From Halorubrum sp. DM2 (GTDB lineage Archaea; Halobacteriota; Halobacteria; Halobacteriales; Haloferacaceae), in assembly GCF_901686465.1 (NCBI RefSeq), contig NZ_LR594487.1:1175650-1239649 (forward strand): DNA of 64,000 nt, read 5' to 3'. The notes under the pieces were generated by a model. The model was not told the DNA's origin. It did not search any database and worked only from the letters and a program-made list of their open reading frames with translations. Below are positions 27,456 through 34,948 of this stretch, one piece after another. The translations under genes and the position numbers were made by a program. Position 1 is the stretch's first letter; every line of letters starts with the position of its first letter.

Positions 27456-28727
27456 ATGAGCGACACCGACGATACCAACGACACGATTCGACAGGGGGCA
27501 TCGACGCGGAGAGAGACGATCAAGTACGGCGGAACGCTCGCGGGGATCGGACTACTGGCGGGCTGTACCGGCGGCGGTAGCGGATCCACGGAAGCCACGA
27601 GCGGAGACGGGGACGACGGCGACGAATCGACGGCGGAGCCCGAGGCCGACGAGTCTGAGGACGACGAACCGGAGTCGACGAGCTACGAGGCGTGTATCGA
27701 GCCGGCCGGCTGTCTCACCTTCGAGGAGGTCCCCGAGACGTACGCCGTGTACAACGGCGGCTGGGCCGACATGGCGTTCGCCCTCGGCCAGCGCGAGGGG
27801 TTCCTCACCGCCGGCAACATGATTCCCGGATTTTTTTTCGAGCCGTTCGGGCTCGACGTGCCACCACAGGACGAACTCCCGTCGATGTGGTCCGAGGGCG
27901 GCTGGGACAAGGAGAGCTTCTACGAGCTCGACCCGGACGTGTTCCTCATCGATCCGAACTACCTGCACGGGACCGGCTGGGACAGCAACTGGGACGAGTC
28001 CGATACCCAGGAGATCAACGACAACGTCGCGCCCTTCTTCGGGAACAACTGCCGGCGGCGGCGGGAGTTCCACGACTACAAGCTCTACACGCTGTACGAG
28101 GCGTTCGACCGGCTCGCCGACCTCTTCCAGGAGCGCGAGCGCTACGAGGCGTTCGTCGAGATTCACGACGAGCTACAGACCGAGATCGCCGACAGGCTCC
28201 CGCCCGAGAGCGAGCGGCCGGAAGTCGGACTCATCAACGGAGGTTCAAATCCCGCGAAGGGTGAGTTCTACCCGCTGAACACGAAAGACGAGGGGTACGA
28301 AATGAAGCCCTATCGGGACCTCGACGTGAAGAGCGCCTTCTCCCAAGAGCTTGAGGAGGGCGGCCAGATCGACTACGAGCGCCTGCTCGAGATCGACCCG
28401 GAGATCATCATCGTCCACTGGGGGATCGGGACGACCGGCGACACGGACTCCTTCTCCGCGGCGGCGTTCCGCAAGCAGTACGTGACGCCGATGGAGGAGG
28501 ACGCCGTCGGAAGCGAACTCACTGCCGTACAGGAGGGCAACGTCTACCCCGGCGCGTACGGCGAGCAGGGGCCGATCGTCAGCCTCCTCCAGACGGAGAT
28601 GAAGGCCCAGCAACTCTATCCCGAGGAGTTCGGTGAGTTCGATCCCGAGGCGTTCCCCGAGGTGCCCGAGGAAAACCAGCTGTTCGACCGCCAGCGGGTC
28701 CGCGACATCATCGCAGGTGACGTCTGA
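27456..28727 (+). CDS. Fe-siderophore-type substrate-binding lipoprotein 10 (class B)
   Basis: 423 aa, the longest member, from the ATG at 27456. RR at 18-19, lipid Cys37. The acidic linker spans about 45 residues. Class B body: WADMAFALGQREGFLTAGN, LDPDVFLIDPNYLHGTGWDS, VAPFFGNNCRRRREFHDYKL with four consecutive arginines. A Cys in the GNNC motif is unusual in the array. Ends QLFDRQRVRDIIAGDV. The small gene at 28728 starts on the very next base. Confidence 0.88.
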   Translation: MSDTDDTNDTIRQGASTRRETIKYGGTLAGIGLLAGCTGGGSGSTEATSGDGDDGDESTAEPEADESEDDEPESTSYEACIEPAGCLTFEEVPETYAVYNGGWADMAFALGQREGFLTAGNMIPGFFFEPFGLDVPPQDELPSMWSEGGWDKESFYELDPDVFLIDPNYLHGTGWDSNWDESDTQEINDNVAPFFGNNCRRRREFHDYKLYTLYEAFDRLADLFQERERYEAFVEIHDELQTEIADRLPPESERPEVGLINGGSNPAKGEFYPLNTKDEGYEMKPYRDLDVKSAFSQELEEGGQIDYERLLEIDPEIIIVHWGIGTTGDTDSFSAAAFRKQYVTPMEEDAVGSELTAVQEGNVYPGAYGEQGPIVSLLQTEMKAQQLYPEEFGEFDPEAFPEVPEENQLFDRQRVRDIIAGDV

Positions 28728-28901
28728 ATGCGGGCGCGGGAGTGGGCCATCGCCGGCACGTTCGGTGACCCCTCGGAGTATGGGATTTCCGAGCCGCCGG
28801 CGGTGGAGGTGTGTCCGCTCGACTGCGGCGGGATCGCCCTCTCGGCGGACGGTAACGAGCCGTTCATCGCGGCCGACGAGCCGATGGAGGTCCGACGCTA
28901 G
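28728..28901 (+). CDS. Small DUF7331-like protein, copy 1
   Basis: 57 aa. The ATG abuts the SBP stop and the TAG is followed one base later by the flavoprotein ATG. C-terminal half VEVCPLDCGGIALSADGN, then PFIAADEPMEV. It parallels the protein at 34495 (SVCESAPGKAVFIECENTDG, then WIAIDEPVEV). This is the strand pattern of the short haloarchaeal DUF7331 family, whose function is unknown. Two Cys (VCPLDC) could bind metal (inference). Confidence 0.65.
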   Translation: MRAREWAIAGTFGDPSEYGISEPPAVEVCPLDCGGIALSADGNEPFIAADEPMEVRR

Positions 28902-28902
28902 C

Positions 28903-29901
28903 ATGACCACGAAACCGACCGCCACAGCCGCGAGCGACCCGGACGCCCCAATAGACCACGATGTCGCGGTCGTCGGCGGCGGCGCTGCCGGACTCGCGGC
29001 CGCCGTCTTCACCGCACGCTACGGGCTCGACACGACGGTGTTCGACGGCGGCAAGGCGGCGATCACGCAGTGTGCCCACGTCGAGAACTACCTCGGGTTC
29101 CCGGGCGGCGTCAGCCCGGAGCGATTCCTCGAACTGGGTCGCGCGCAGGCGAGCCACGAGGGAGCGACGGTCCGCAACGAGCGTGTCACGGCCGTTCGCC
29201 CGTACGAGGCGGGGTTCGTCGTCGAGACGGTCGACGGCGAGCACGTCGCCGGGCGGGTCGTCGTCGCGGCCGCGTACGACGGCGACGTCTTCGCGCCGGT
29301 CGCCGAGGCGTTCGACGGGGCCACGTCTGACGCCGACGACGGTGACGACCGCGACGGCGGCGACAACGAGGGCAATGCGGACGAGGGCGGCGACGACGAC
29401 AGCGACGACGAACACGACATATTCGTCCCGAGCGACGCGGGTCGGACCGAGCTCGACGGGCTGTACGTCGCCGGCTGGATGAGCGACGAAACCGCCCACC
29501 AGATCGGGATCAACGCCGGGCACGGGGCTCGCGTTGGCCTGGCGCTCGCACGCGACGACATGAGCGAGCGCTACTGGCCCGCGGTCGGCGAGCGCTACGT
29601 CGACTGGGTCGTCCACGAGGAGCGGTACGGCGGCGACGGCTGGGACGAGCACGTCGACGAGTGGTTCGACCGCGAGATGCTCCCGGCCGATGGCGACCTC
29701 GATCAGGGAACGATCGACGCTGCCCGCGAGGACTTGAAGGCGGAGTTCCTCGGTCGGGGGATCGACGCGGACGAACGGGACCGCCGGGAGCGCGAGGGCC
29801 AACGGATGCTCCTCGACCACGTCGACAACGACCTGATCCGCGAGCGCGCGAGCGAACTCAAAGCGAGTGGGAGTGTAGGGGAGACTGAGAGCGTCCGGTA
29901 G
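28903..29901 (+). CDS. FAD flavoprotein lacking the NAD(P) domain, copy 2
   Basis: 332 aa from the ATG at 28903. FAD motif VAVVGGGAAGLAAAVFTARY and HVENYLGFPGG. The NAD(P) domain is replaced by an Asp/Gly-rich disordered loop of about 50 residues (DADDGDDRDGGDNEGNADEG) before LDGLYVAGWMSDETAHQIGI. The C-terminal extension YVDWVVHEERYGGDGW resembles copy 1. No CxxC. Its last codons end the second transcription unit; the next gene has its own iron box. Confidence 0.8.
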   Translation: MTTKPTATAASDPDAPIDHDVAVVGGGAAGLAAAVFTARYGLDTTVFDGGKAAITQCAHVENYLGFPGGVSPERFLELGRAQASHEGATVRNERVTAVRPYEAGFVVETVDGEHVAGRVVVAAAYDGDVFAPVAEAFDGATSDADDGDDRDGGDNEGNADEGGDDDSDDEHDIFVPSDAGRTELDGLYVAGWMSDETAHQIGINAGHGARVGLALARDDMSERYWPAVGERYVDWVVHEERYGGDGWDEHVDEWFDREMLPADGDLDQGTIDAAREDLKAEFLGRGIDADERDRREREGQRMLLDHVDNDLIRERASELKASGSVGETESVR

Positions 29902-29956
29902 GAGCGCTATCTGTTTCCCGTCGATCGCGGCCGTTTACACCGGTACATTTTTGTAT

Positions 29957-29974
29957 TTTTAGGTTGACCTAAAA
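29957..29974 (+). promoter_or_regulatory. DtxR/IdeR-type iron box 3
   Basis: TTTTAGGT-TG-ACCTAAAA, a perfect 8-bp-arm palindrome and the best in the window. It lies between a TATA-like ttgtattttt and the leaderless ATG at 29979. Confidence 0.8.
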
Positions 29975-29978
29975 TTGT

Positions 29979-31223
29979 ATGCCGAAAGATGACGCGGCAC
30001 ATGAGGCACCGACGCGGCGAGACTACATGAAGTACGGCGGGGCTGTGGTTGGCGGCGGGTTGCTCGCTGGCTGTGCGGGGCAGTCTGATTCCGGATCGAC
30101 GCCGACTGAGACGGATAGTGGCGAGACAGAGACGGACACATCGACAGAAGAGAGTGAACCCGAGGACACGAGCTACTCGGTCACAATGGAACCAGTCGGT
30201 GAGGTGACCTTCGAGTCCGTTCCCGAGGAAATAATCGGTCACGGAGCTTCCACTGAGGCTGCTATCACCCTTGGACATGGCGACGCGGTTGTGAATACGG
30301 TCAGTGAAGGTGGCGGCTTATATACCGGATTCCTGAACCGTCTTCCTGATGTTTCGTTCCCAGATATCGACAATATGAGTGGGGTCCGAAACGAAGGGGC
30401 ACTCAACAAGGAGCAAGTTTACGAGGTCGATCCGGATCTGATCGGGATCGATCCGAACTGGCTGCTCACGTGGGCCTCCGCGGAGCCCTCCGACATCGAG
30501 GAGATCACCGGGAACGTCGCGCCGTTCTTTGGGAACTTCAGCCGCGAGAAGCGGGCCGACGACTGGGCTAACTGGCCGAACGGGGAGTACGCCTACTATA
30601 GCATCTACGACCTCATGGAAAAGTGGGGGGAGATGTTCCAAGAGCCGGAGCGAGCCCGAGCACTGAACGAGATGGGCCAGTCGTTCTACGAACAGCTTCA
30701 GTCGGAGCTCCCGCCTGTTGACGAACGACCGACGGTCGGACTTCCCAATTCATTCGGGATCGGACTTGACCTGGATATCGTTTTGTACAGCCTACAGACG
30801 GAAATCGACATAGCGAGCGGAAAGAAGCAGTACCAAGATATCGGCGTCACGGACGCCTTCGAGGGCTTCTACGACGGGAAGGCCCGGGCGACTGTAGATT
30901 ACGAGGCGATGCTCGAGTACGACCCCGATGTCCTCCTGCTTCACTTCGCTATCACCGGTCCGGAGACGTACCGCAAGGCGGTCGAAAAGCTACAAAATGA
31001 CCCGGTTGCCAGCCAACTGAGCGCCGTTCAGAACGACCGGGTCTATCCGGGCAGCTTCATCAACCACGGTCCGGTCAGCTACATGTTCCAAACGGAGATG
31101 GCAGCCAAGCAGGTGTACCCGGACATCTTCGGCGAGTTCCCCGGACTCGGCGAGCCCGTTCCTGAAAGCGAACAGCTGTTCGACCGCCAGCGCGTCGCGA
31201 ACATCATCAACGGCGATATTTAA
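29979..31223 (+). CDS. Fe-siderophore-type substrate-binding lipoprotein 11 (class B-like)
   Basis: 414 aa, RR at 13-14, lipid Cys32. It is the only SBP after the first with its own box and promoter, so it may respond separately. Body: TEAAITLGHGDAVVNTVSEG, VDPDLIGIDPNWLLTWASAE, VAPFFGNFSREKRADDW. It combines the class A-like GHGDAV with the class B-like basic segment after GN. Ends QLFDRQRVANIINGDI. A flavoprotein follows after 3 bp. Confidence 0.88.
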   Translation: MPKDDAAHEAPTRRDYMKYGGAVVGGGLLAGCAGQSDSGSTPTETDSGETETDTSTEESEPEDTSYSVTMEPVGEVTFESVPEEIIGHGASTEAAITLGHGDAVVNTVSEGGGLYTGFLNRLPDVSFPDIDNMSGVRNEGALNKEQVYEVDPDLIGIDPNWLLTWASAEPSDIEEITGNVAPFFGNFSREKRADDWANWPNGEYAYYSIYDLMEKWGEMFQEPERARALNEMGQSFYEQLQSELPPVDERPTVGLPNSFGIGLDLDIVLYSLQTEIDIASGKKQYQDIGVTDAFEGFYDGKARATVDYEAMLEYDPDVLLLHFAITGPETYRKAVEKLQNDPVASQLSAVQNDRVYPGSFINHGPVSYMFQTEMAAKQVYPDIFGEFPGLGEPVPESEQLFDRQRVANIINGDI

Positions 31224-31226
31224 CCC

Positions 31227-31958
31227 ATGAGCACCGTTCCATCGGACGTGGTCGTCGTCGGTGGCGGCGTCGCCGGCCTCTCGGCGGCGACGTTCACCTC
31301 GCGACACGGCCTCAACACACAGGTCGTCGACGCTGGGGAGTCAATCCTCCGACGCAACGCCCACTTAGAGAACTTTCCTGGGTTCCCGACCGGCGTCAAC
31401 GCTCGGCAGCTGCTCGACCTACTCGGCGAACAGGCCGAGGAGGCGGGCGCGACGCGCCGTGAGGCGACCGTCACGGGGGTTACGCGAACTGACGACGGGT
31501 TCGCGGTCGAAACTGCGGCCGGCGACCGCTACCGCACCGAGTACGTCGTCGCGGCGACGAAGAACGAGGTCGGCTACCTCGACGGCGTCGACGGCGTCGG
31601 GGTCATCGAACGCGGGAAGGCGTTCGTCGACGTCGATGAGCGCGGCCGAACGGGCGTCGAGGGGCTGTACGCGGCGGGCCGCCTCGCCGAGAAGCCGCAT
31701 CAGGCGATCGTCTGTGCCGGCCACGGCGCGGAGGTCGGTGTGACGATACTTGAAGACGATGACCGGCCGTTCTACCACGACTGGGTCACCCCCGAGGGGT
31801 ACTTCACCGACCGCGGCCGGGACCTCCCGCCCGGGTGTGAGGAGATCGACGCCGAGGAACGACGAGCGAGGGAAGACGCCTCGCTGGACGTGATGCGCGA
31901 GCGCTTCGCCGAGCCGCACCCCGACGAACAGGAGACGCATCCGAGTCTCGAAGAGTAA
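31227..31958 (+). CDS. FAD flavoprotein lacking the NAD(P) domain, copy 3 (short)
   Basis: 243 aa, well under the roughly 310 of thioredoxin reductases. VVVGGGVAGLSAATFTSRHG and HLENFPGFPTG form the FAD half. After VVAATKNEVGYLDGVDG the chain passes straight into VDVDERGRTGVEGLYAAGRL, with no pyridine-nucleotide domain and no CxxC. A short tail starts YHDWVTPEGYF, as in the other two copies. It lies 3 bp downstream of SBP 11. Confidence 0.8.
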   Translation: MSTVPSDVVVVGGGVAGLSAATFTSRHGLNTQVVDAGESILRRNAHLENFPGFPTGVNARQLLDLLGEQAEEAGATRREATVTGVTRTDDGFAVETAAGDRYRTEYVVAATKNEVGYLDGVDGVGVIERGKAFVDVDERGRTGVEGLYAAGRLAEKPHQAIVCAGHGAEVGVTILEDDDRPFYHDWVTPEGYFTDRGRDLPPGCEEIDAEERRAREDASLDVMRERFAEPHPDEQETHPSLEE

Positions 31959-31964
31959 CGACCC

Positions 31965-32126
31965 ATGACAGAACAGACACCGTTCCCGACGCCGGCCGAA
32001 CGACGAGCGGGTAGCAACCTACCCGTCGGTATCGGTAGTTTAGTCGCGGCGGGAGGGAACGGTGCTCGAAACCGCCCGGCCGACCTCCAGCCGTCCGAGT
32101 CAGCAGTACGAGAAACCCCTCCATGA
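31965..32126 (+). CDS. 53-aa hypothetical protein
   Basis: Begins MTEQTPFPTPAERRAGSNLP, followed by a Gly-rich VGIGSLVAAGGNGARN. It starts 6 bp after the flavoprotein stop. Its TGA overlaps the next ATG (ATGA at 32123-32126), which argues for a translated gene. It is Pro/Arg-rich and has no recognised family. Confidence 0.5.
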   Translation: MTEQTPFPTPAERRAGSNLPVGIGSLVAAGGNGARNRPADLQPSESAVRETPP

Positions 32127-33070
32127 TCGGCACAACACTCACCGAAATCCGAGACCACATCGAGTCACTAGCTAGCGACGACGGCGAGTACTACCTCGTC
32201 TGTGCGCGATACGGCGACCGTCCTGTCCCCGCGTCGGACCTCCGCTTTGACACGCGGGCGACGGCGAGAGCGGCCGCACAAGCGACTACACAGTACCGGC
32301 AGGCGCTCCGGCGGTACGACCCGCAGCTTCCGTACTACGACATCGTCGTGTGTCAGGCTGTGGACGTCCAGACTCGGTGTGCGCGTATCGAGGCGCACCG
32401 TGACTCGCAGTCGACGTATCCAGCAGCACTCGCCGAGCCGGTCGTAAACCGTTCGTCGGCGGTCGCCCGCGACCTCGTCGAGTTCTGTCACCGCGTCGCC
32501 GCGGCGGTGTTTGAGACGCTCTCCGACCACGGGTACGACGCCGTCGAATCCGCGATCATGGACGCGTACTTCGCACACGCAGAAGAGCTTGCTGACCCCG
32601 ACGGGTTGTGTATCCGACTCCTAGAGAGCATGGCGGTCGAACTTGCTGATCGCCTTGATCCGTCTGACCAGGTCGCCTTTCTCTCGGCAGCAGCAGAACG
32701 ACTGGAACACGGGCCGGGAGACGCGACCGACTCCCCGACGCGGTCCTCAGAAGCACAGTCCGTCAACGAATCGCTGTCTGCGCTTCAGGATATCGGTCTC
32801 TTTCGGCGGAGCGCCCAGACGATCGATACCGAGACGATGGGCGGACAGATTACAGAACTCGTTGTCGAGTTCTCCGGATACGTACTCCGGCCCCATGACG
32901 GGCGACTCCCGGTGCTTCCGATCGCGCTTACCGTCCACAGATGTGCGGAGGCGTGGGTTCCGACTCGAATGAACGCCTCCGACGACGGCCAACATATTGC
33001 GTTCCGGGCTGTCGAAGACACGGAGACGTTGGATCGCCCTGACCAGGTTTTCGCTCCGGAGGTGTGCTGA
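32123..33070 (+). CDS. Haloarchaeal conserved protein (DUF7551/DUF7552-like)
   Basis: 315 aa. The N-terminal domain (residues 18-80) has GEYYLVCARYGDRPVP, then ATARAAAQATTQYRQALRRY and PQLPYYDIVVC, the pattern of haloarchaeal DUF7552. The C-terminal domain (residues 100-300) is helical then beta-rich and may correspond to DUF7551. Function is unknown. Its place between flavoprotein and regulator in a coupled operon suggests an accessory role in metal uptake. Confidence 0.65.
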   Translation: MIGTTLTEIRDHIESLASDDGEYYLVCARYGDRPVPASDLRFDTRATARAAAQATTQYRQALRRYDPQLPYYDIVVCQAVDVQTRCARIEAHRDSQSTYPAALAEPVVNRSSAVARDLVEFCHRVAAAVFETLSDHGYDAVESAIMDAYFAHAEELADPDGLCIRLLESMAVELADRLDPSDQVAFLSAAAERLEHGPGDATDSPTRSSEAQSVNESLSALQDIGLFRRSAQTIDTETMGGQITELVVEFSGYVLRPHDGRLPVLPIALTVHRCAEAWVPTRMNASDDGQHIAFRAVEDTETLDRPDQVFAPEVC

Positions 33071-33071
33071 G

Positions 33072-33872
33072 ATGCCGATCGAGACGCACATCGACAGTGC
33101 GCTGACGCGCGTCGAGCGGGAGCAGACGCACTTCGACGCGGAGCGTCGGGCCTACGAGCGCTTCCAATCGGAAGTCGCGTCGCTGTCGCCACAACCGGCA
33201 ACGGCAACGTCGGCGAGCCCGTCAGCCGCTGGAGGGGCCCTCTCTGTCGCAGGCGGATCACAGCATGACGCGGCGACGACTGACGCCGATCGCGTCCGTG
33301 AACTGTTCACCGAGACCGTTCGTCCCCACAGCGTTGCCGACCTCGATACCGAGGAACCGGTACTCGAAACGATTCGCGAAGAGCTCGGTGACTCTCTCGC
33401 GTTCGTCCTCGCACCAGAAACGGATGCCGACGTAACCCCACAGGTTCAAAACGCGATCTGTTCGAAGGCCCAACAGCGACTCCAAGAAATCACTGCGATG
33501 AGTAGTGCGCTCAATCGCGAGACTGAGTCGCTCCAAGCGGCTGCTCGCGACTGCCAGAGCGTCACCAAGTGGGTGGAAGATCACAATCAGACCTCGCTTC
33601 TCGGGTTGGGATTCTCCGAGCTTCAGCAACGCCACGAACAGCTATCGGCCCACCGAGAACGGTGTGAGGAGCGACTTCTCGCCCGGCAGGAGACGATTCA
33701 TTCGACAACGAGTCGGGATGCACAAGTCGGTCTCGAACATCGTTCGCTCCTGACGTTTCTCTATCAGGAGTTCCCAGTTTCGTACCCTATCCTGTCAACG
33801 GTAACGCGTCTCGACGCGCTGTTGGCGGACTGTCAGCGATCTGTTCGCGATCATCTGACACAGAGGGTATGA
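33072..33872 (+). CDS. DUF7260-like coiled-coil protein
   Basis: 266 aa from the ATG at 33072. It begins with a charged helix HIDSALTRVEREQTHFDAER typical of haloarchaeal DUF7260, then a Ser/Ala linker, a helical core and a coiled coil (ELQQRHEQLSAHRERCEERL). It lies 1 bp after the DUF7552-like gene, a pairing that suggests the two work together. No enzymatic motif is seen. Confidence 0.65.
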   Translation: MPIETHIDSALTRVEREQTHFDAERRAYERFQSEVASLSPQPATATSASPSAAGGALSVAGGSQHDAATTDADRVRELFTETVRPHSVADLDTEEPVLETIREELGDSLAFVLAPETDADVTPQVQNAICSKAQQRLQEITAMSSALNRETESLQAAARDCQSVTKWVEDHNQTSLLGLGFSELQQRHEQLSAHRERCEERLLARQETIHSTTSRDAQVGLEHRSLLTFLYQEFPVSYPILSTVTRLDALLADCQRSVRDHLTQRV

Positions 33873-33875
33873 CAG

Positions 33876-34031
33876 ATGGGTAAACCACCTCAGTCTCAAC
33901 GTGCTCAGGCCTGGGCGTGGCTGTACGTCCAGCTGTTTGGAACCCCCGAAGATGGCGACGACGATTTTAAACAGGCTCGCGAAATGGCACAACAGACGAC
34001 TGAAGAGACCGCTGATAAGGAATTCAAATGA
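33876..34031 (+). CDS. 51-aa hypothetical protein preceding the regulator
   Basis: Reads MGKPPQSQRAQAWAWLYVQL, FGTPEDGDDDFKQAREM and an acidic tail. Its stop overlaps the regulator ATG (ATGA at 34028). The Trp-rich helix AWAWLYVQLF is amphipathic. It may modulate the adjoining regulator (inference). Confidence 0.6.
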   Translation: MGKPPQSQRAQAWAWLYVQLFGTPEDGDDDFKQAREMAQQTTEETADKEFK

Positions 34032-34438
34032 CCGCAGAATCAGACTACCTGCTCGCCTTGTTCATTGCGGAACAGCAGTCATCTCCACCCATATCGTCGG
34101 GGCAGGTTGCAACGGCACTTGACCGCTCACAGGCCGCGACGACAGAGATGTTCCAGCGACTTGAGACGGAGGGACTCGTCGAATATGAATCGTACGAGGG
34201 AGCAAAATTGACAGCTTCGGGCCGTGAGCAGGCGGAAGCGTTACACGAGACATATGTGACACTCTCGTGGTTTTTCCGCTCGGTGCTAGACCTCGATACA
34301 CACGAACGCGAGGCGATGCAAATGGCCGGACTGGTTAGTCCGGAAGTCGCTGAGCGACTCGCAGAGACGCTCGTTCCGACTGATGAAGGTCCGAACGGGG
34401 GCACGACGTTTTCTGGTGACGAGGTCGGTGAATCGTAG
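34028..34438 (+). CDS. DtxR-family transcriptional regulator
   Basis: 136 aa. N-terminal winged helix (SSGQVATALDRSQAATTEMF, then QRLETEGLVEYESYEGAKLT) and a dimerisation helix (EALHETYVTLSWFFRSVL), as in DtxR/MntR/SirR proteins; no SH3/FeoA domain. Aligned by eye to MntR, the usual ligands (His77, Glu99, Glu102, His103) fall on Tyr, Met/Gln and Ala/Gly, so classical metal sensing may be altered. It is the natural candidate to bind the four iron-box sites around it and is itself in the box 3 operon, which would give autoregulation. Confidence 0.82.
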   Translation: MTAESDYLLALFIAEQQSSPPISSGQVATALDRSQAATTEMFQRLETEGLVEYESYEGAKLTASGREQAEALHETYVTLSWFFRSVLDLDTHEREAMQMAGLVSPEVAERLAETLVPTDEGPNGGTTFSGDEVGES

Positions 34439-34470
34439 ATCATGAGTGCGTCCGGATCCGAACTGTTTTA

Positions 34471-34488
34471 TTTTAGGCCTACCTAAAT
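34471..34488 (+). promoter_or_regulatory. DtxR/IdeR-type iron box 4
   Basis: TTTAGG-CCTA-CCTAAA core with perfect 6-bp arms. It follows a TATA-like gttttatttt and lies 7 bp before the leaderless ATG at 34495. Confidence 0.75.
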
Positions 34489-34494
34489 ATTTGT

Positions 34495-34662
34495 ATGTCA
34501 ATTGGGAGGCAGCCGGAAACGGGGCAAGCTGTCGAGTCGGCTTCCGAAAGCAGGCCCGAACTTTCTGTCTGTGAGAGCGCTCCCGGCAAAGCGGTGTTCA
34601 TTGAATGCGAGAACACTGACGGCTGGATCGCGATTGACGAGCCCGTCGAGGTGACCCAGTAG
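34495..34662 (+). CDS. Small DUF7331-like protein, copy 2
   Basis: 55 aa. C-terminal half LSVCESAPGKAVFIECENT, then WIAIDEPVEVTQ, is homologous to the protein at 28728. It is the first gene behind iron box 4, so it is predicted to be induced with the uptake system. The stop is followed directly by the amphi-Trp gene. Biochemical role unknown. Confidence 0.65.
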   Translation: MSIGRQPETGQAVESASESRPELSVCESAPGKAVFIECENTDGWIAIDEPVEVTQ

Positions 34663-34947
34663 ATGTCCGACATCGACGACGAGCAATCGACGATTCGGTC
34701 GGGACGGAACTTCGAGGAGGAGTATCGGCTGGACGCGAGCGAGGCGGGCGAGTTCCTGATCGCGCTCGGCGAACAGCTCCGTGACGACGACGAACTGACG
34801 ATCGTCGGCGACGACTGGGAACTGCCCTTCGCGTTTGGGGAGCCGGTCGAACTGGAAGTCGAGTACGAGGGCGTCGACGAGCCGGAACTCGAAATCGAAT
34901 TTGAACTCCCGGGGCGAACCGACGAGAGTGGCCCCGAAATCAAGTAG
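34663..34947 (+). CDS. amphi-Trp domain protein
   Basis: 94 aa starting on the base after the upstream stop. Residues 15-85 (EEEYRLDASEAGEFLIALGE, then LPFAFGEPVELEVEYEG, LEIEFELP) fit the amphi-Trp domain, a small acidic beta-rich module of unknown function common in haloarchaea. The characteristic Trp appears once (DDWELP). Co-transcription with the DUF7331-like protein under box 4 places it in the iron response. Confidence 0.7.
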   Translation: MSDIDDEQSTIRSGRNFEEEYRLDASEAGEFLIALGEQLRDDDELTIVGDDWELPFAFGEPVELEVEYEGVDEPELEIEFELPGRTDESGPEIK

Positions 34948-34948
34948 C

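Noticed and set aside
26368-27501. 377-residue minus-strand frame across SBP 9
   Set aside because: Composition is Val/Arg/His-rich antisense noise, and the plus strand has signal, lipobox and conserved ending.
28864-29820. 318-residue minus-strand frame across flavoprotein 2
   Set aside because: Antisense shadow of an FAD protein with intact motifs.
19100-31958. Calling the three flavoproteins thioredoxin reductases
   Set aside because: None has CxxC or a NAD(P)-binding domain, so TrxB activity is not supportable.
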